From Gammaproteobacteria bacterium UBA2955 (GTDB lineage: Bacteria; Pseudomonadota; Gammaproteobacteria; Pseudomonadales; Azotimanducaceae): DNA of 5,605 nt. A program made the position numbers and the translations under genes. Below the pieces are notes generated by a model. It was not told the origin of the DNA. It saw nothing but the letters and a program-made list of their open reading frames with translations, and made no database searches. Location: the NCBI GenBank assembly GCA_002348825.1, contig DEBN01000117.1:1-5605 (forward strand), given 5' to 3'. Position 1 is the first letter of the stretch. Each line of letters opens with the position of its first letter. Positions 1-5,339 of this stretch are shown piece by piece.

Positions 1-782
1 GGCAAACCCGCATCGCTGGCACCCTCGGCGTCTAAACACTCGACAATTCGAGCAAGCATGGTGGGCACTACAAACGCAGTGCTAACTCGATGCTTGCGCG
101 CCAATTCGATCCACGCTTCGGCGCTAAAATTGGGTAACTGCACAACGTGTCGGCCCGAATATACCGAGCTCATAATCGCAGCAATTCCAGCAATGTGATA
201 AGGCGGCACGCACACTAACGCAACGTCATCCTCACTTGCTCCGGCAAACTCCACCGAGCCTAAGATATAAGACACCAAATGCTTATGGCGTAAAACCGCA
301 GCCTTCGGTTCGCCCGTTGTACCACTGGTGAACAGCAATACCGCGATCTCTTCCGGGTCCATAGCCCATGAGGCTTCGGTGGCAGTTGGATGCTGAGTGT
401 CATCCAAAAAGCTCGCGGTACTGCAGGCCTGAACATCAGCCGCTGCGCCCAAAGCGCCGACCCGAGCGTCGTCCGTTACCAGATAGGCGGGCGTCACTCT
501 GGCCAGAAGCGCTGCGATTTCGGTGTCCGTAAGCCGATAATTTAAAGGCACATACGGTACCCCTGCCCACGCGCTGGCAAACAAGCTCAACGGCGTAGCA
601 AGGTTGCTAACATCAAGTTTAACCAGCCGTTCGGCCCCGCTAGCGCGGACGCTGTCAGCGCGCAGGCGCGCGGCGTCGAACAACTGTTGATAGGTAAAGC
701 TGGCACCACTGCTGCCATCGGTAAACGCCGGGCGTTCGGGAAAAGCAGCGCTTGCCATCTCCAGTAACATCATTACGTTCAT
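1..782 (-). CDS. AMP-binding acyl-CoA ligase (acyl-CoA synthetase), N-terminal part, cut by the window edge
   Basis: Seen: translating the minus strand from the ATG at 782 gives 260 residues without a stop, running off the left edge. The ATP/AMP-binding P-loop TSGTTGEPK is at about residues 152-160. The following PPYHIAGI (193-200) matches the next conserved block of adenylate-forming enzymes. Upstream, AWAGVPYVPLNYRLTDTEI (71-89) matches the usual N-terminal block. Known: such enzymes activate a carboxylic acid to an acyl-adenylate and then an acyl-CoA in the cytoplasm. The YGxTE-type motif and the catalytic lysine of the C-terminal domain lie outside the window, so activity and substrate class cannot be judged. 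Start choice: an in-frame TAA lies 18 bases upstream and no earlier start exists; ATGs at codons 4, 5 and 9 are alternatives. The Shine-Dalgarno is weak (AGG, about 7 bases away). The small gene upstream ends only 8 bases before, so translational coupling in one operon is likely. The family call is firm; fatty-acid, steroid-acid or aromatic-acid specificity is open. Confidence 0.93.
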   Translation of the reverse strand, partial: MNVMMLLEMASAAFPERPAFTDGSSGASFTYQQLFDAARLRADSVRASGAERLVKLDVSNLATPLSLFASAWAGVPYVPLNYRLTDTEIAALLARVTPAYLVTDDARVGALGAAADVQACSTASFLDDTQHPTATEASWAMDPEEIAVLLFTSGTTGEPKAAVLRHKHLVSYILGSVEFAGASEDDVALVCVPPYHIAGIAAIMSSVYSGRHVVQLPNFSAEAWIELARKHRVSTAFVVPTMLARIVECLDAEGASDAGL

Positions 783-790
783 GGGCGCGC

Positions 791-1102
791 CTAGTCCGTT
801 TTAGGGAGCTTTTTCGTGTCCTTCTGCAACAACAGCGTGCCGTTTGCAGCGAGGCTGCCGTCACCACTTTTGACGCACAAAACTTCCAGCGTTTCGGCTT
901 CATCAATATACCGTTTGCCCATGGCAACACCAACCGCGTGGTCCGGGTGCACTTCGCCAGTCGGTGTGACCGCTTCGCCGGCATCCACCATGGCGGCGCC
1001 ACCGCAAGTCATTGCCAACTCGGCATCCGGCGCCATGACAACCATGATCTCGCCTTCACAAACCGTGCTCTTTAATCGAGCACCCATTTTCAATGCTGCC
1101 AC
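791..1102 (-). CDS. Small conserved-looking protein of unknown function, first gene of the ligase operon
   Basis: I do not recognise a named family. The frame starts at GTG (1102), not ATG, with a perfect AGGAGG seven bases upstream, and ends with TAG at 791-793, 8 bases before the ligase ATG. This layout makes it a real gene. The 103-residue product has no signal peptide and no membrane segment. It has three cysteines (C15, C33 in a TCGG turn, C76) and two close histidines (H52, H55). Alternating hydrophobic stretches such as EIMVVMAP and TLEVLCVK suggest a mostly beta fold. MGKRYIDE (61-68) and the polar tail ending LPKTD look like conserved blocks. A C-x17-C plus H-x2-H metal site is possible but unproven. 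The operon position suggests a job tied to the acyl-CoA ligase or its substrate, perhaps as an accessory or regulatory subunit; this is inference only. It is predicted to be transcribed from the promoter at 1144-1172. Confidence 0.85.
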   Translation of the reverse strand: MAALKMGARLKSTVCEGEIMVVMAPDAELAMTCGGAAMVDAGEAVTPTGEVHPDHAVGVAMGKRYIDEAETLEVLCVKSGDGSLAANGTLLLQKDTKKLPKTD

Positions 1103-1109
1103 TTGATCC

Positions 1110-1115
1110 CCTCCT
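1110..1115 (-). promoter_or_regulatory. Strong Shine-Dalgarno site deciding the GTG start of the small gene
   Basis: The minus strand reads AGGAGG followed by seven bases (ggatcaa) and then GTG at 1102. This is a full match to the anti-Shine-Dalgarno at ideal spacing. It selects the GTG over the in-frame ATG at codon 6. Confidence 0.85.
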
Positions 1116-1143
1116 ATGAATGTCCGCTATAAACCAGCCTTCA

Positions 1144-1172
1144 ATTCTAGGCACTCTAGCAACCGTTGACAA
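1144..1172 (-). promoter_or_regulatory. Sigma70-type promoter for the small gene and ligase operon
   Basis: On the minus strand, TTGTCA (1172-1167, 5 of 6 to the -35 consensus) is followed by exactly 17 bases and TAGAAT (1149-1144, 5 of 6 to the -10 consensus). A transcript would start near 1137, giving a leader of about 35 bases that carries the AGGAGG site. Spacing and match are good; no experimental support is available. Confidence 0.65.
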
Positions 1173-1194
1173 AGGACGTTGCACACGCGATGTT
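1166..1194 (+). promoter_or_regulatory. Possible promoter for the LLM oxidoreductase, sharing its -35 box with the divergent operon
   Basis: The plus strand has a perfect TTGACA at 1166-1171. At 17 bases spacing the -10 position holds GATGTT (1189-1194), only 3 of 6 to consensus, so an activator may be needed if this promoter is real. The predicted transcript start near 1201 fits the TTG start at 1227 and rules out the longer frame starting at 1179. The box overlaps the minus-strand -35 because TTGACAA reads TTGTCAA on the other strand. Confidence 0.35.
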
Positions 1195-1215
1195 GCGTCA
1201 TCAGCAAACGCTTCT

Positions 1216-1220
1216 GGGAG
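1216..1220 (+). promoter_or_regulatory. Shine-Dalgarno site deciding the TTG start of the LLM oxidoreductase
   Basis: GGGAG is followed by six bases and then TTG at 1227. The frame is open back to a TTG at 1179, but that start has no comparable site and would add 16 residues (with HTRCC near the start) unlike the usual N-terminus of the family. The 1227 start gives MRISISIGSAYY, the typical first beta strand. Confidence 0.7.
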
Positions 1221-1226
1221 AGTATC

Positions 1227-2279
1227 TTGCGCATATCAATTTCTATCGGTTCCGCCTACTACAACGGCGAAGAGTGGGACAAATTGGTTGAATACACTCA
1301 AGCCGCCGATCGCATGGGCGTGCACGAAGCCTGGTCCGCTGAAGCGTGGGGCATGGACGCAATTGTGCCGCTTGCCTACTTGGCTGCAAAAACCGAGAAC
1401 CTGCGGCTGGGCACCGGGATCATGCAAATCAGTTCTAGAGTCCCGTCTATGATCGCCATGACCGCCCAGAGCCTGGATACTGTATCCAAAGGCCGTTTCA
1501 ATCTGGGTCTGGGGGTAAGCGGACCACAAGTCGTCGAAGGCCTGCATGGGGCGAAATTCGCTAAGCCGCTGTCGCGCCTGCGCGAGTGCGTAGACATATT
1601 GCGATTGGGCCTGGCCGGCGAAAAACTGCAATACGATGGCGAGCACTATGTGTTGCCGAGACCGGGAGGTGAAGGCAAGCCCATTCGTTTGTCGCAACCG
1701 CCGCGCCCGAATTTGCCCATCTATCTGGCAACGCTCGGGCCTAAATCGCTACAGATGACCGGCGAAGTTGCGGATGGCTGGCTGGGCACCTGCTTTATGC
1801 CAGAGGCTGGCCATGTGTTTTTGGACGATCTAAAAGCTGGCGCCAAACGCGCTGGCCGCAGTCTGAAAGACATTGATATTCATACCGGCGGTTACTTCGA
1901 AATCAGCGATGACGTCGAGCGGTTAGTCGCTGACCGAAAACCGGCTATGGCCTTTACCTTGGGCGCTATGGGCTCAGCGAAGACCAACTTCTACAACGAC
2001 GCCTACTGCAGAGCCGGCTATGAGGACGACGCCAAAGCGGTGCAAAGCCTTTGGATCGAAGGTAAGCGGGATCAGGCCATTGCCCGAGTACCCGATGAAA
2101 TGGTGCTGTTGACCAATTTTATCGGCACCGAGGAGATGGTTCGTGCCCGCTTGCGTGCGTTCCGCGATGCCGGTGTGAATACCATCGGCCTCAATACCGG
2201 CGGCAAAAGTTGGTCCGAACGCACCGCAGCCTTAGAGGAAGCCACCGATTTGGTGCTGAACGAGACCGCGACCTGGTAG
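1227..2279 (+). CDS. LLM-class (luciferase-like) oxidoreductase, probably coenzyme F420-dependent
   Basis: The 350-residue product has the bacterial luciferase-like TIM-barrel fold throughout. Visible blocks are the first strand ISISIGSAYY (3-12), ADRMGVHEAWSAEAWGMD (27-44), the strand LRLGTGIMQISSRVPSMIAM (59-78), the signature GRFNLGLGVSGPQVVEGLHG (89-108), PIYLATLGPKSLQMTGEVADGW (164-185) and the C-terminal AFRDAGVNTIGLNT (311-324). The length and the VSGPQVVEG-type signature match the actinobacterial F420-dependent LLM group, of which Rv3520c-like proteins are an example, rather than the two-subunit FMN luciferases. Known: these soluble enzymes transfer hydride between F420 or flavin and an organic substrate. 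The cofactor is inferred from family resemblance; FMN use is not excluded. The gene stands alone on the plus strand, diverging from the ligase operon, which suggests a shared pathway and co-regulation. The start is TTG, chosen from the GGGAG site and family alignment. A hairpin follows the stop. The frame looks intact. Confidence 0.93.
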   Translation: MRISISIGSAYYNGEEWDKLVEYTQAADRMGVHEAWSAEAWGMDAIVPLAYLAAKTENLRLGTGIMQISSRVPSMIAMTAQSLDTVSKGRFNLGLGVSGPQVVEGLHGAKFAKPLSRLRECVDILRLGLAGEKLQYDGEHYVLPRPGGEGKPIRLSQPPRPNLPIYLATLGPKSLQMTGEVADGWLGTCFMPEAGHVFLDDLKAGAKRAGRSLKDIDIHTGGYFEISDDVERLVADRKPAMAFTLGAMGSAKTNFYNDAYCRAGYEDDAKAVQSLWIEGKRDQAIARVPDEMVLLTNFIGTEEMVRARLRAFRDAGVNTIGLNTGGKSWSERTAALEEATDLVLNETATW

Positions 2280-2282
2280 CGA

Positions 2283-2310
2283 GCGACATGCAGGCTGGGT
2301 CCTGCGTCGC
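2283..2310 (+). terminator. Hairpin just after the LLM oxidoreductase, possible transcript end without a U tract
   Basis: GCGAC (2283-2287) pairs with GTCGC (2306-2310) and GCAGG (2290-2294) with CCTGC (2301-2305), with a two-base bulge (AT) and a six-base loop (CTGGGT). It starts 4 bases after the stop codon. No run of T follows, so it may protect the mRNA 3' end or act in a non-canonical way rather than as a classical rho-independent terminator. Confidence 0.45.
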
Positions 2311-2316
2311 AATTCG

Positions 2317-2358
2317 GGTTGTAAGCTAGCAGCGTAAGTCTTGAACTTAGATACAACC
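2317..2358. repeat. Nested inverted repeats in the gap after the LLM oxidoreductase
   Basis: GGTTGTA (2317-2323) pairs perfectly with TACAACC (2352-2358). Inside it, TAAGT (2335-2339) pairs with ACTTA (2345-2349) around a five-base loop. Together they could form one stem with an asymmetric internal loop. I see no protein frame, U tract or known RNA family here, so the element may be structural or chance. Confidence 0.3.
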
Positions 2359-2408
2359 TCAACGGTAGGCATTGTCCGTTTTCGGATTAGCTGACCCCAA
2401 TCGACGCT

Positions 2409-2431
2409 AAAAACTCCGCCTCGTTAAGCGG
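2409..2431 (-). terminator. Rho-independent terminator for the transporter transcript
   Basis: On the minus strand CCGCTT pairs with GAGGCGG (six pairs, one G-U) around an AACG loop at 2431-2416, followed by AG and then TTTTT (2413-2409). The plus-strand version has a C-A mismatch in place of the G-U pair and no trailing T run, so the element points to the minus strand. It lies beyond the methyltransferase remnant, so the transporter message probably runs through the remnant to here. Confidence 0.55.
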
Positions 2432-2659
2432 GGGTATTCGCCGGAGCGGCCATAGCCTGAAGGTTTTCCATTAATGTAGATTTCGCTACCAAGCGCAAAA
2501 TCTGCAGAATCATCAGAAGCGCGCATCGACAGATGCTATTGATCGGTGTCGTTGATTCGGAAAAACAAAGAGCTGCCGCAACTCCGACAAACCCCGCGTT
2601 ACCCGTAATCCGAAGAGCTGAGGCGACATAGATTCGATTCGCCGGCAAATTCCACGGCA

Positions 2660-2907
2660 GCCACGTGCAACGCCAATGCCTGCAGTAATGCTGTAAAGCA
2701 AAAGCGGCTGCGCAATATTGAACAGGAAGAACACCGAGTACATCGGGTGTCGCATAGATTTATAACCACCTTCGCGCACTTGATTTCGGCCTGCACGACC
2801 TTCCAATCGCGGCCAAGATCGGCATGACTAAAGCAAAACCGCCACAATCCTAGACCCAGAATCTCCCCGGCCGCAGCCAATGCGGAATACTGCTGCAGCG
2901 ATTTAAA
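2660..2907 (-). pseudogene. Frameshifted remnant of an isoprenylcysteine/phospholipid-methyltransferase-like membrane protein
   Basis: The similarity is split over two minus-strand frames. From 2907 one frame reads AAAGEILGLGLWRFC and SHADLGRDWKVVQAEIK, matching the membrane helix and LGRxW block of the ICMT/PEMT family. At about 2782 similarity moves to another frame: VREGGYKSMRHPMYSVFF, the (L)VxxGxYxxxRHPMY signature (RHPMY at 2752-2738), then FNIAQPLLL. Some residues seem lost at the junction. An in-frame TGA (2910-2908) separates the first part from anything upstream, so the N-terminal helices are missing, and the C-terminal EE-containing S-adenosylmethionine-binding segment cannot be found in any frame. 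Known: intact members are integral membrane methyltransferases. The remnant lies 23 bases beyond the transporter stop and before a terminator, so it was probably the last gene of that operon. Real decay is more likely than sequencing error, because a 5' truncation and at least one frameshift fall within about 250 bases while the neighbouring genes are intact. A tail SGEYPRLTRRSF near 2410-2450 might be the old C-terminus, but this is weak. Confidence 0.6.
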
Positions 2908-2930
2908 TCAATTCGGCTTTGTGGCGTTCG

Positions 2931-4343
2931 TCAGCGACCGAGGGTCTGCAAGTTTTCCTCATGTTTGGACCGGTCAACCTGATACAAAGAAACGCAAACA
3001 ATCATCAATGACCAAAGCAGCACTACTGCAGGAACGTAAACCATAGCGAGATCAAGCACCACCGACATCGGTACCTCATCGGGCGTAGCGCCCTCAGGAA
3101 ATCCGCTGCTGCTGAGAAGCCAGCCCGCAGCGACAACACCAAGCCCCTGTGTGGTCTTACGAATAAACGTCACCGAGGCAAAAAACACCCCTTCGCTGCG
3201 CTTATTCGTTCTCACCTCTGCGTCCTCTACCAAATCGGCGATCATCGAGGAGCCCAAAGTTTGATAAACGATAATGAGCGCCACATCGACCACTATAATC
3301 ACCAGATAAAGCGGAAACAGGAGGGGATCGCCATTTTCAGGCATCAGGCCAAACAGCCGCAGCACGATGGGTGCTGGGTTGACAGTAAAAGCGAGAATGC
3401 CGACGGCGATTGCACCCCGTTTCTTGCCCAACGTTTTTGAAATCACCGGAGAAATAAATAGCGCCAAGACCGCCGAGATCACAACGCTTGCAGAGATAAA
3501 TCCAATCTGCTTCGCCGTAAAGCCCCAGAGAAAGGTATAAAGCAAGTAGGCAAGTGCCGCCACGACGCCGGTGGCTATGGCACCAAACATGGCGGATAGA
3601 AACAACGCCGCAAAAGAACGCGTGGCCAACGTATCTATTATCTCTTTGTAAATGGTTACGATCGACAGCGCGCGCTTGGGCGGTGGCGCTTTTAGATTTG
3701 GAATAAGCGAGTGGGTACCCAATGCAGAGGCCATGATCGCGACGAAAATGAAACCTGCGGCTACGACGCCCATCTGCTGGTATCCAGCGACGTTGAACAT
3801 ACCGTCACTTATGTCGGCGGTTGGCACCAGTAATACGAGAGTAGCAATAGTTGCCATGAGCGTGCCGCCAGACCATCCAAAAAAATACCGGAAGCTCAAC
3901 AGCGAGGTGCGCTCATCGTAATCATCGGTGATCTCAGCAACTAAAGCAGAACTCGGGATCTCGTAGACGGTAATCAGGGTTCGCACCAGGATGGAAATAG
4001 CCACAAGAAATGGAAACAATTCGTCGCCACTAAGTTGCCCGGGCGGGTTCCACAAAAAAAAGTAACACAGAGTTACCGGCACCGCTGCACCATACATATA
4101 CGGGTGACGGCGGCCCCATCGAGTGCGCGTGTTATCCGAAAAAAAACCGATAAGCGGATCGCTGACGGCGTCAAAAACCAACGCGATCGCTAATGCTGCA
4201 CTGACCAAGGACGCACTGACGCCCATCACCTGACTGTAAAAAAACAACAAAAAATAGTCGAAGCCGTTGTTTTTGACCCCAAACGCGATGGAACCAAACC
4301 CATAAGCCAACTTGCTGCCTAAACCGACTTTCGTTGAACTCAA
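2931..4343 (-). CDS. MFS transporter of the glycoside-pentoside-hexuronide:cation symporter (GPH, MelB-like) type
   Basis: The product is a 12-helix inner-membrane protein of 470 residues from the TTG at 4343, or 484 from the TTG at 4385. Numbered from 4343, FDAVSDPLIGFFSD (57-70) carries the aspartates D58 and D62 that match the MelB cation-site pair D55/D59. The loop after helix 2 has RTRWGRRHP (73-81). YEIPSSALVAEITDDYDERT (127-146) is the conserved helix-4 region, with E128 where MelB has D124. The C-terminal half has SSMIADLVEDAE (365-376), KRSEG (381-385) and K396 in the position of MelB K377. Known: GPH proteins couple uptake of a sugar or other organic solute to Na+ or H+. The substrate here is unknown, and the neighbours suggest it need not be a sugar. 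I prefer 4343 because GGGGGA precedes it, family N-termini are short, and a promoter-like element lies inside the longer frame; 4385 has no ribosome-binding site. The gene diverges from the SDR. Confidence 0.9.
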   Translation of the reverse strand: MSSTKVGLGSKLAYGFGSIAFGVKNNGFDYFLLFFYSQVMGVSASLVSAALAIALVFDAVSDPLIGFFSDNTRTRWGRRHPYMYGAAVPVTLCYFFLWNPPGQLSGDELFPFLVAISILVRTLITVYEIPSSALVAEITDDYDERTSLLSFRYFFGWSGGTLMATIATLVLLVPTADISDGMFNVAGYQQMGVVAAGFIFVAIMASALGTHSLIPNLKAPPPKRALSIVTIYKEIIDTLATRSFAALFLSAMFGAIATGVVAALAYLLYTFLWGFTAKQIGFISASVVISAVLALFISPVISKTLGKKRGAIAVGILAFTVNPAPIVLRLFGLMPENGDPLLFPLYLVIIVVDVALIIVYQTLGSSMIADLVEDAEVRTNKRSEGVFFASVTFIRKTTQGLGVVAAGWLLSSSGFPEGATPDEVPMSVVLDLAMVYVPAVVLLWSLMIVCVSLYQVDRSKHEENLQTLGR

Positions 4344-4368
4344 GTTTCCCCCTACATTTTTGTTATTT

Positions 4369-4396
4369 TTAATACTGTCGTTCAAATCGACGTCAA
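4369..4396 (-). promoter_or_regulatory. Candidate promoter for the transporter gene
   Basis: On the minus strand TTGACG (4396-4391, 5 of 6) is followed by 16 bases and TATTAA (4374-4369, 4 of 6) in a markedly AT-rich tract. A transcript starting near 4363 would carry GGGGGA (4352-4347) three bases before the TTG at 4343. If real, the TTG at 4385 lies upstream of the transcript start. The -35 box overlaps the CGTCA-based inverted repeat at 4390-4403. Confidence 0.4.
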
Positions 4397-4403
4397 CTGA
4401 CGT
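4390..4403. promoter_or_regulatory. Inverted repeat ACGTCA-AC-TGACGT, candidate operator
   Basis: A perfect 6-base inverted repeat with a two-base centre lies in the transporter/SDR divergent region and overlaps the predicted -35 box of the transporter. Its CGTCA/TGACG core recurs in the repeat at 4474-4500. The position would suit a repressor; no regulator gene is present in the window. Confidence 0.4.
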
Positions 4404-4473
4404 GCGCGCTTGCCAAATTCGCCAAAGCCGCTAGGGTGCACGTTGCAACCGTCTTGAGCAACTAAAACATAAC

Positions 4474-4500
4474 CGTCAGAGGACCAAGATAAATCTGACG
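4474..4500. promoter_or_regulatory. Inverted repeat CGTCAGA-N13-TCTGACG, candidate operator upstream of the SDR
   Basis: Two perfect 7-base arms are separated by 13 bases, ending 28 bases before the SDR start codon. The arms begin with the same CGTCA core as the repeat at 4390-4403. The spacer contains the AT-rich AAGATAAA, which could be part of an SDR -10 region, although I find no convincing -35 partner. It may instead form a leader hairpin if transcription starts upstream. Confidence 0.4.
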
Positions 4501-4517
4501 CAAAGAATCGTAGAACT

Positions 4518-4524
4518 GGGGAAG
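4518..4524 (+). promoter_or_regulatory. Ribosome-binding site of the SDR gene
   Basis: The purine-rich GGGGAAG ends four bases before the ATG at 4529. It supports this start, which also places the cofactor-binding Gly motif at the usual distance from the N-terminus. Confidence 0.6.
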
Positions 4525-4528
4525 AAAA

Positions 4529-5332
4529 ATGTCTGATCGCCTTGCAGGAAAAGTCGCACTCATTACCGGTGGTACCAGCGGTATAGGCGCAGCAACAGCA
4601 CAACTGTTTGCTGCCGAGGGGGCCACTGTTGTTATAAGTGGCCGGTCGGTCGAAAAAGGCGGGGCTTTAGCGGACAGCCTTGGGCCCAACGTTAGTTTTT
4701 GCGAATCCGACGTTACCCAGGAAGCCGACATCGCCAAGGCTGTTGACTTTACGACCGATCAACACGGCAGGCTGGACATTCTGTTTAACAACGCGGGTGG
4801 GCCCGTGGGCGCGCCGCTGGACCAACTCACCCAAGAGCACATCGACTACGGCGTACATCTGTTGCTGTCTAGCGTTATTCTTGGCACCCGCTGGGCGATC
4901 GAGCCAATGAAGGCCGCTGGCGGCGGCTGCATTATCAACAATTCGAGCGTCGCGGCGTTAAGATATCGTCAGGGCGACCCGCTTTACTCCGCTCTCAAGG
5001 CGGCTGTAACGCATTTCACAAAAATGTCGGGGATTGAGTTGGGCCCGCACAACATCCGCGTCAATTCTATCTCTCCGGGCGCCATCGCTACGCCAATTTT
5101 TTGGGGCGGCTCAGCTCGGGCGAATACTCTGAGTGACGAAGACAATGCGCGCAAAATGGAAAAGCTGCAGAAAAACCTTGCCCGCTCCGTACCGCTGGGC
5201 AAGACCGGACTTGCAGAAGACATTGCCGAAGCCGCCCTGTATCTGGCGAGTGAGGCTGGCCGTTTTGTCAGCTGTCATGATCTGGTGGTAGATGCGGGCC
5301 GAACGTCTATGTTTAACGAACCCGTAAGTTAG
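4529..5332 (+). CDS. Classical short-chain dehydrogenase/reductase (SDR), NAD(P)-dependent
   Basis: The 267-residue product has the length and single Rossmann domain of a classical SDR. The cofactor motif TGGTSGIG is at 13-20, the adenine-site SDVT at 60-63, NNAG at 87-90, the catalytic serine in NNSS at 137-140, and YSALK at 153-157 giving catalytic Y153 and K157. NSISPGAIATPIF (179-191) is the usual segment after the active site, and HDLVVDAG (250-257) is the C-terminal strand. Known: such cytoplasmic enzymes interconvert alcohols and ketones with NAD(H) or NADP(H). R39 after the second strand (ISGRS) hints at NADP(H), but this is weak. The helix-4 position usually occupied by the tetrad asparagine aligns with L112 (in HLLLSSVILGT). 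From memory, SDR subgroups acting on alicyclic or steroid-like alcohols show a similar LLLxSVxLG block; this is unverified. The gene diverges from the transporter, so the two may be co-regulated and share a substrate pathway. Confidence 0.95.
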   Translation: MSDRLAGKVALITGGTSGIGAATAQLFAAEGATVVISGRSVEKGGALADSLGPNVSFCESDVTQEADIAKAVDFTTDQHGRLDILFNNAGGPVGAPLDQLTQEHIDYGVHLLLSSVILGTRWAIEPMKAAGGGCIINNSSVAALRYRQGDPLYSALKAAVTHFTKMSGIELGPHNIRVNSISPGAIATPIFWGGSARANTLSDEDNARKMEKLQKNLARSVPLGKTGLAEDIAEAALYLASEAGRFVSCHDLVVDAGRTSMFNEPVS

Positions 5333-5339
5333 CCGCAGC

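Noticed and set aside
784..791. GGCGCGCC octamer, also present near 4808-4815, as a possible recombination or uptake motif.
   Set aside because: Only two copies, both at GC-rich coding edges and without shared flanks. Two chance occurrences are more likely than a functional repeat.
655..1106. Overlapping open frames of about 100 residues on both strands (655-1002 minus, 752-1075 plus, 816-1106 plus).
   Set aside because: They lie opposite or out of frame with the ligase start and the small gene, which have ribosome-binding and family support. Their products are Arg/Ser/Ala-rich with no recognisable motif.
1179..1226. N-terminal extension of the LLM oxidoreductase from the TTG at 1179.
   Set aside because: It has no Shine-Dalgarno site, does not fit the family's N-terminus, and overlaps the candidate plus-strand promoter. 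GGGAG supports the start at 1227.
2424..2648. Minus-strand 74-residue open frame beyond the methyltransferase remnant.
   Set aside because: No ribosome-binding site and no family resemblance. It probably lies in the decayed 3' part of the remnant.
2900..2909. Perfect 10-base palindrome GATTTAAATC just after the transporter stop.
   Set aside because: Short and AT-rich, with no T run after a GC stem and no partner copy in the window. It is compatible with chance.
4442..4449. Palindrome GTTGCAAC in the transporter/SDR gap as a further operator.
   Set aside because: Only 8 bases, not repeated, and its core differs from the CGTCA repeats on either side. It is too weak to list separately.
4984..5223. 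Minus-strand 79-residue open frame inside the SDR gene.
   Set aside because: It lies wholly opposite the conserved SDR active-site and C-terminal coding sequence, with no ribosome-binding site.
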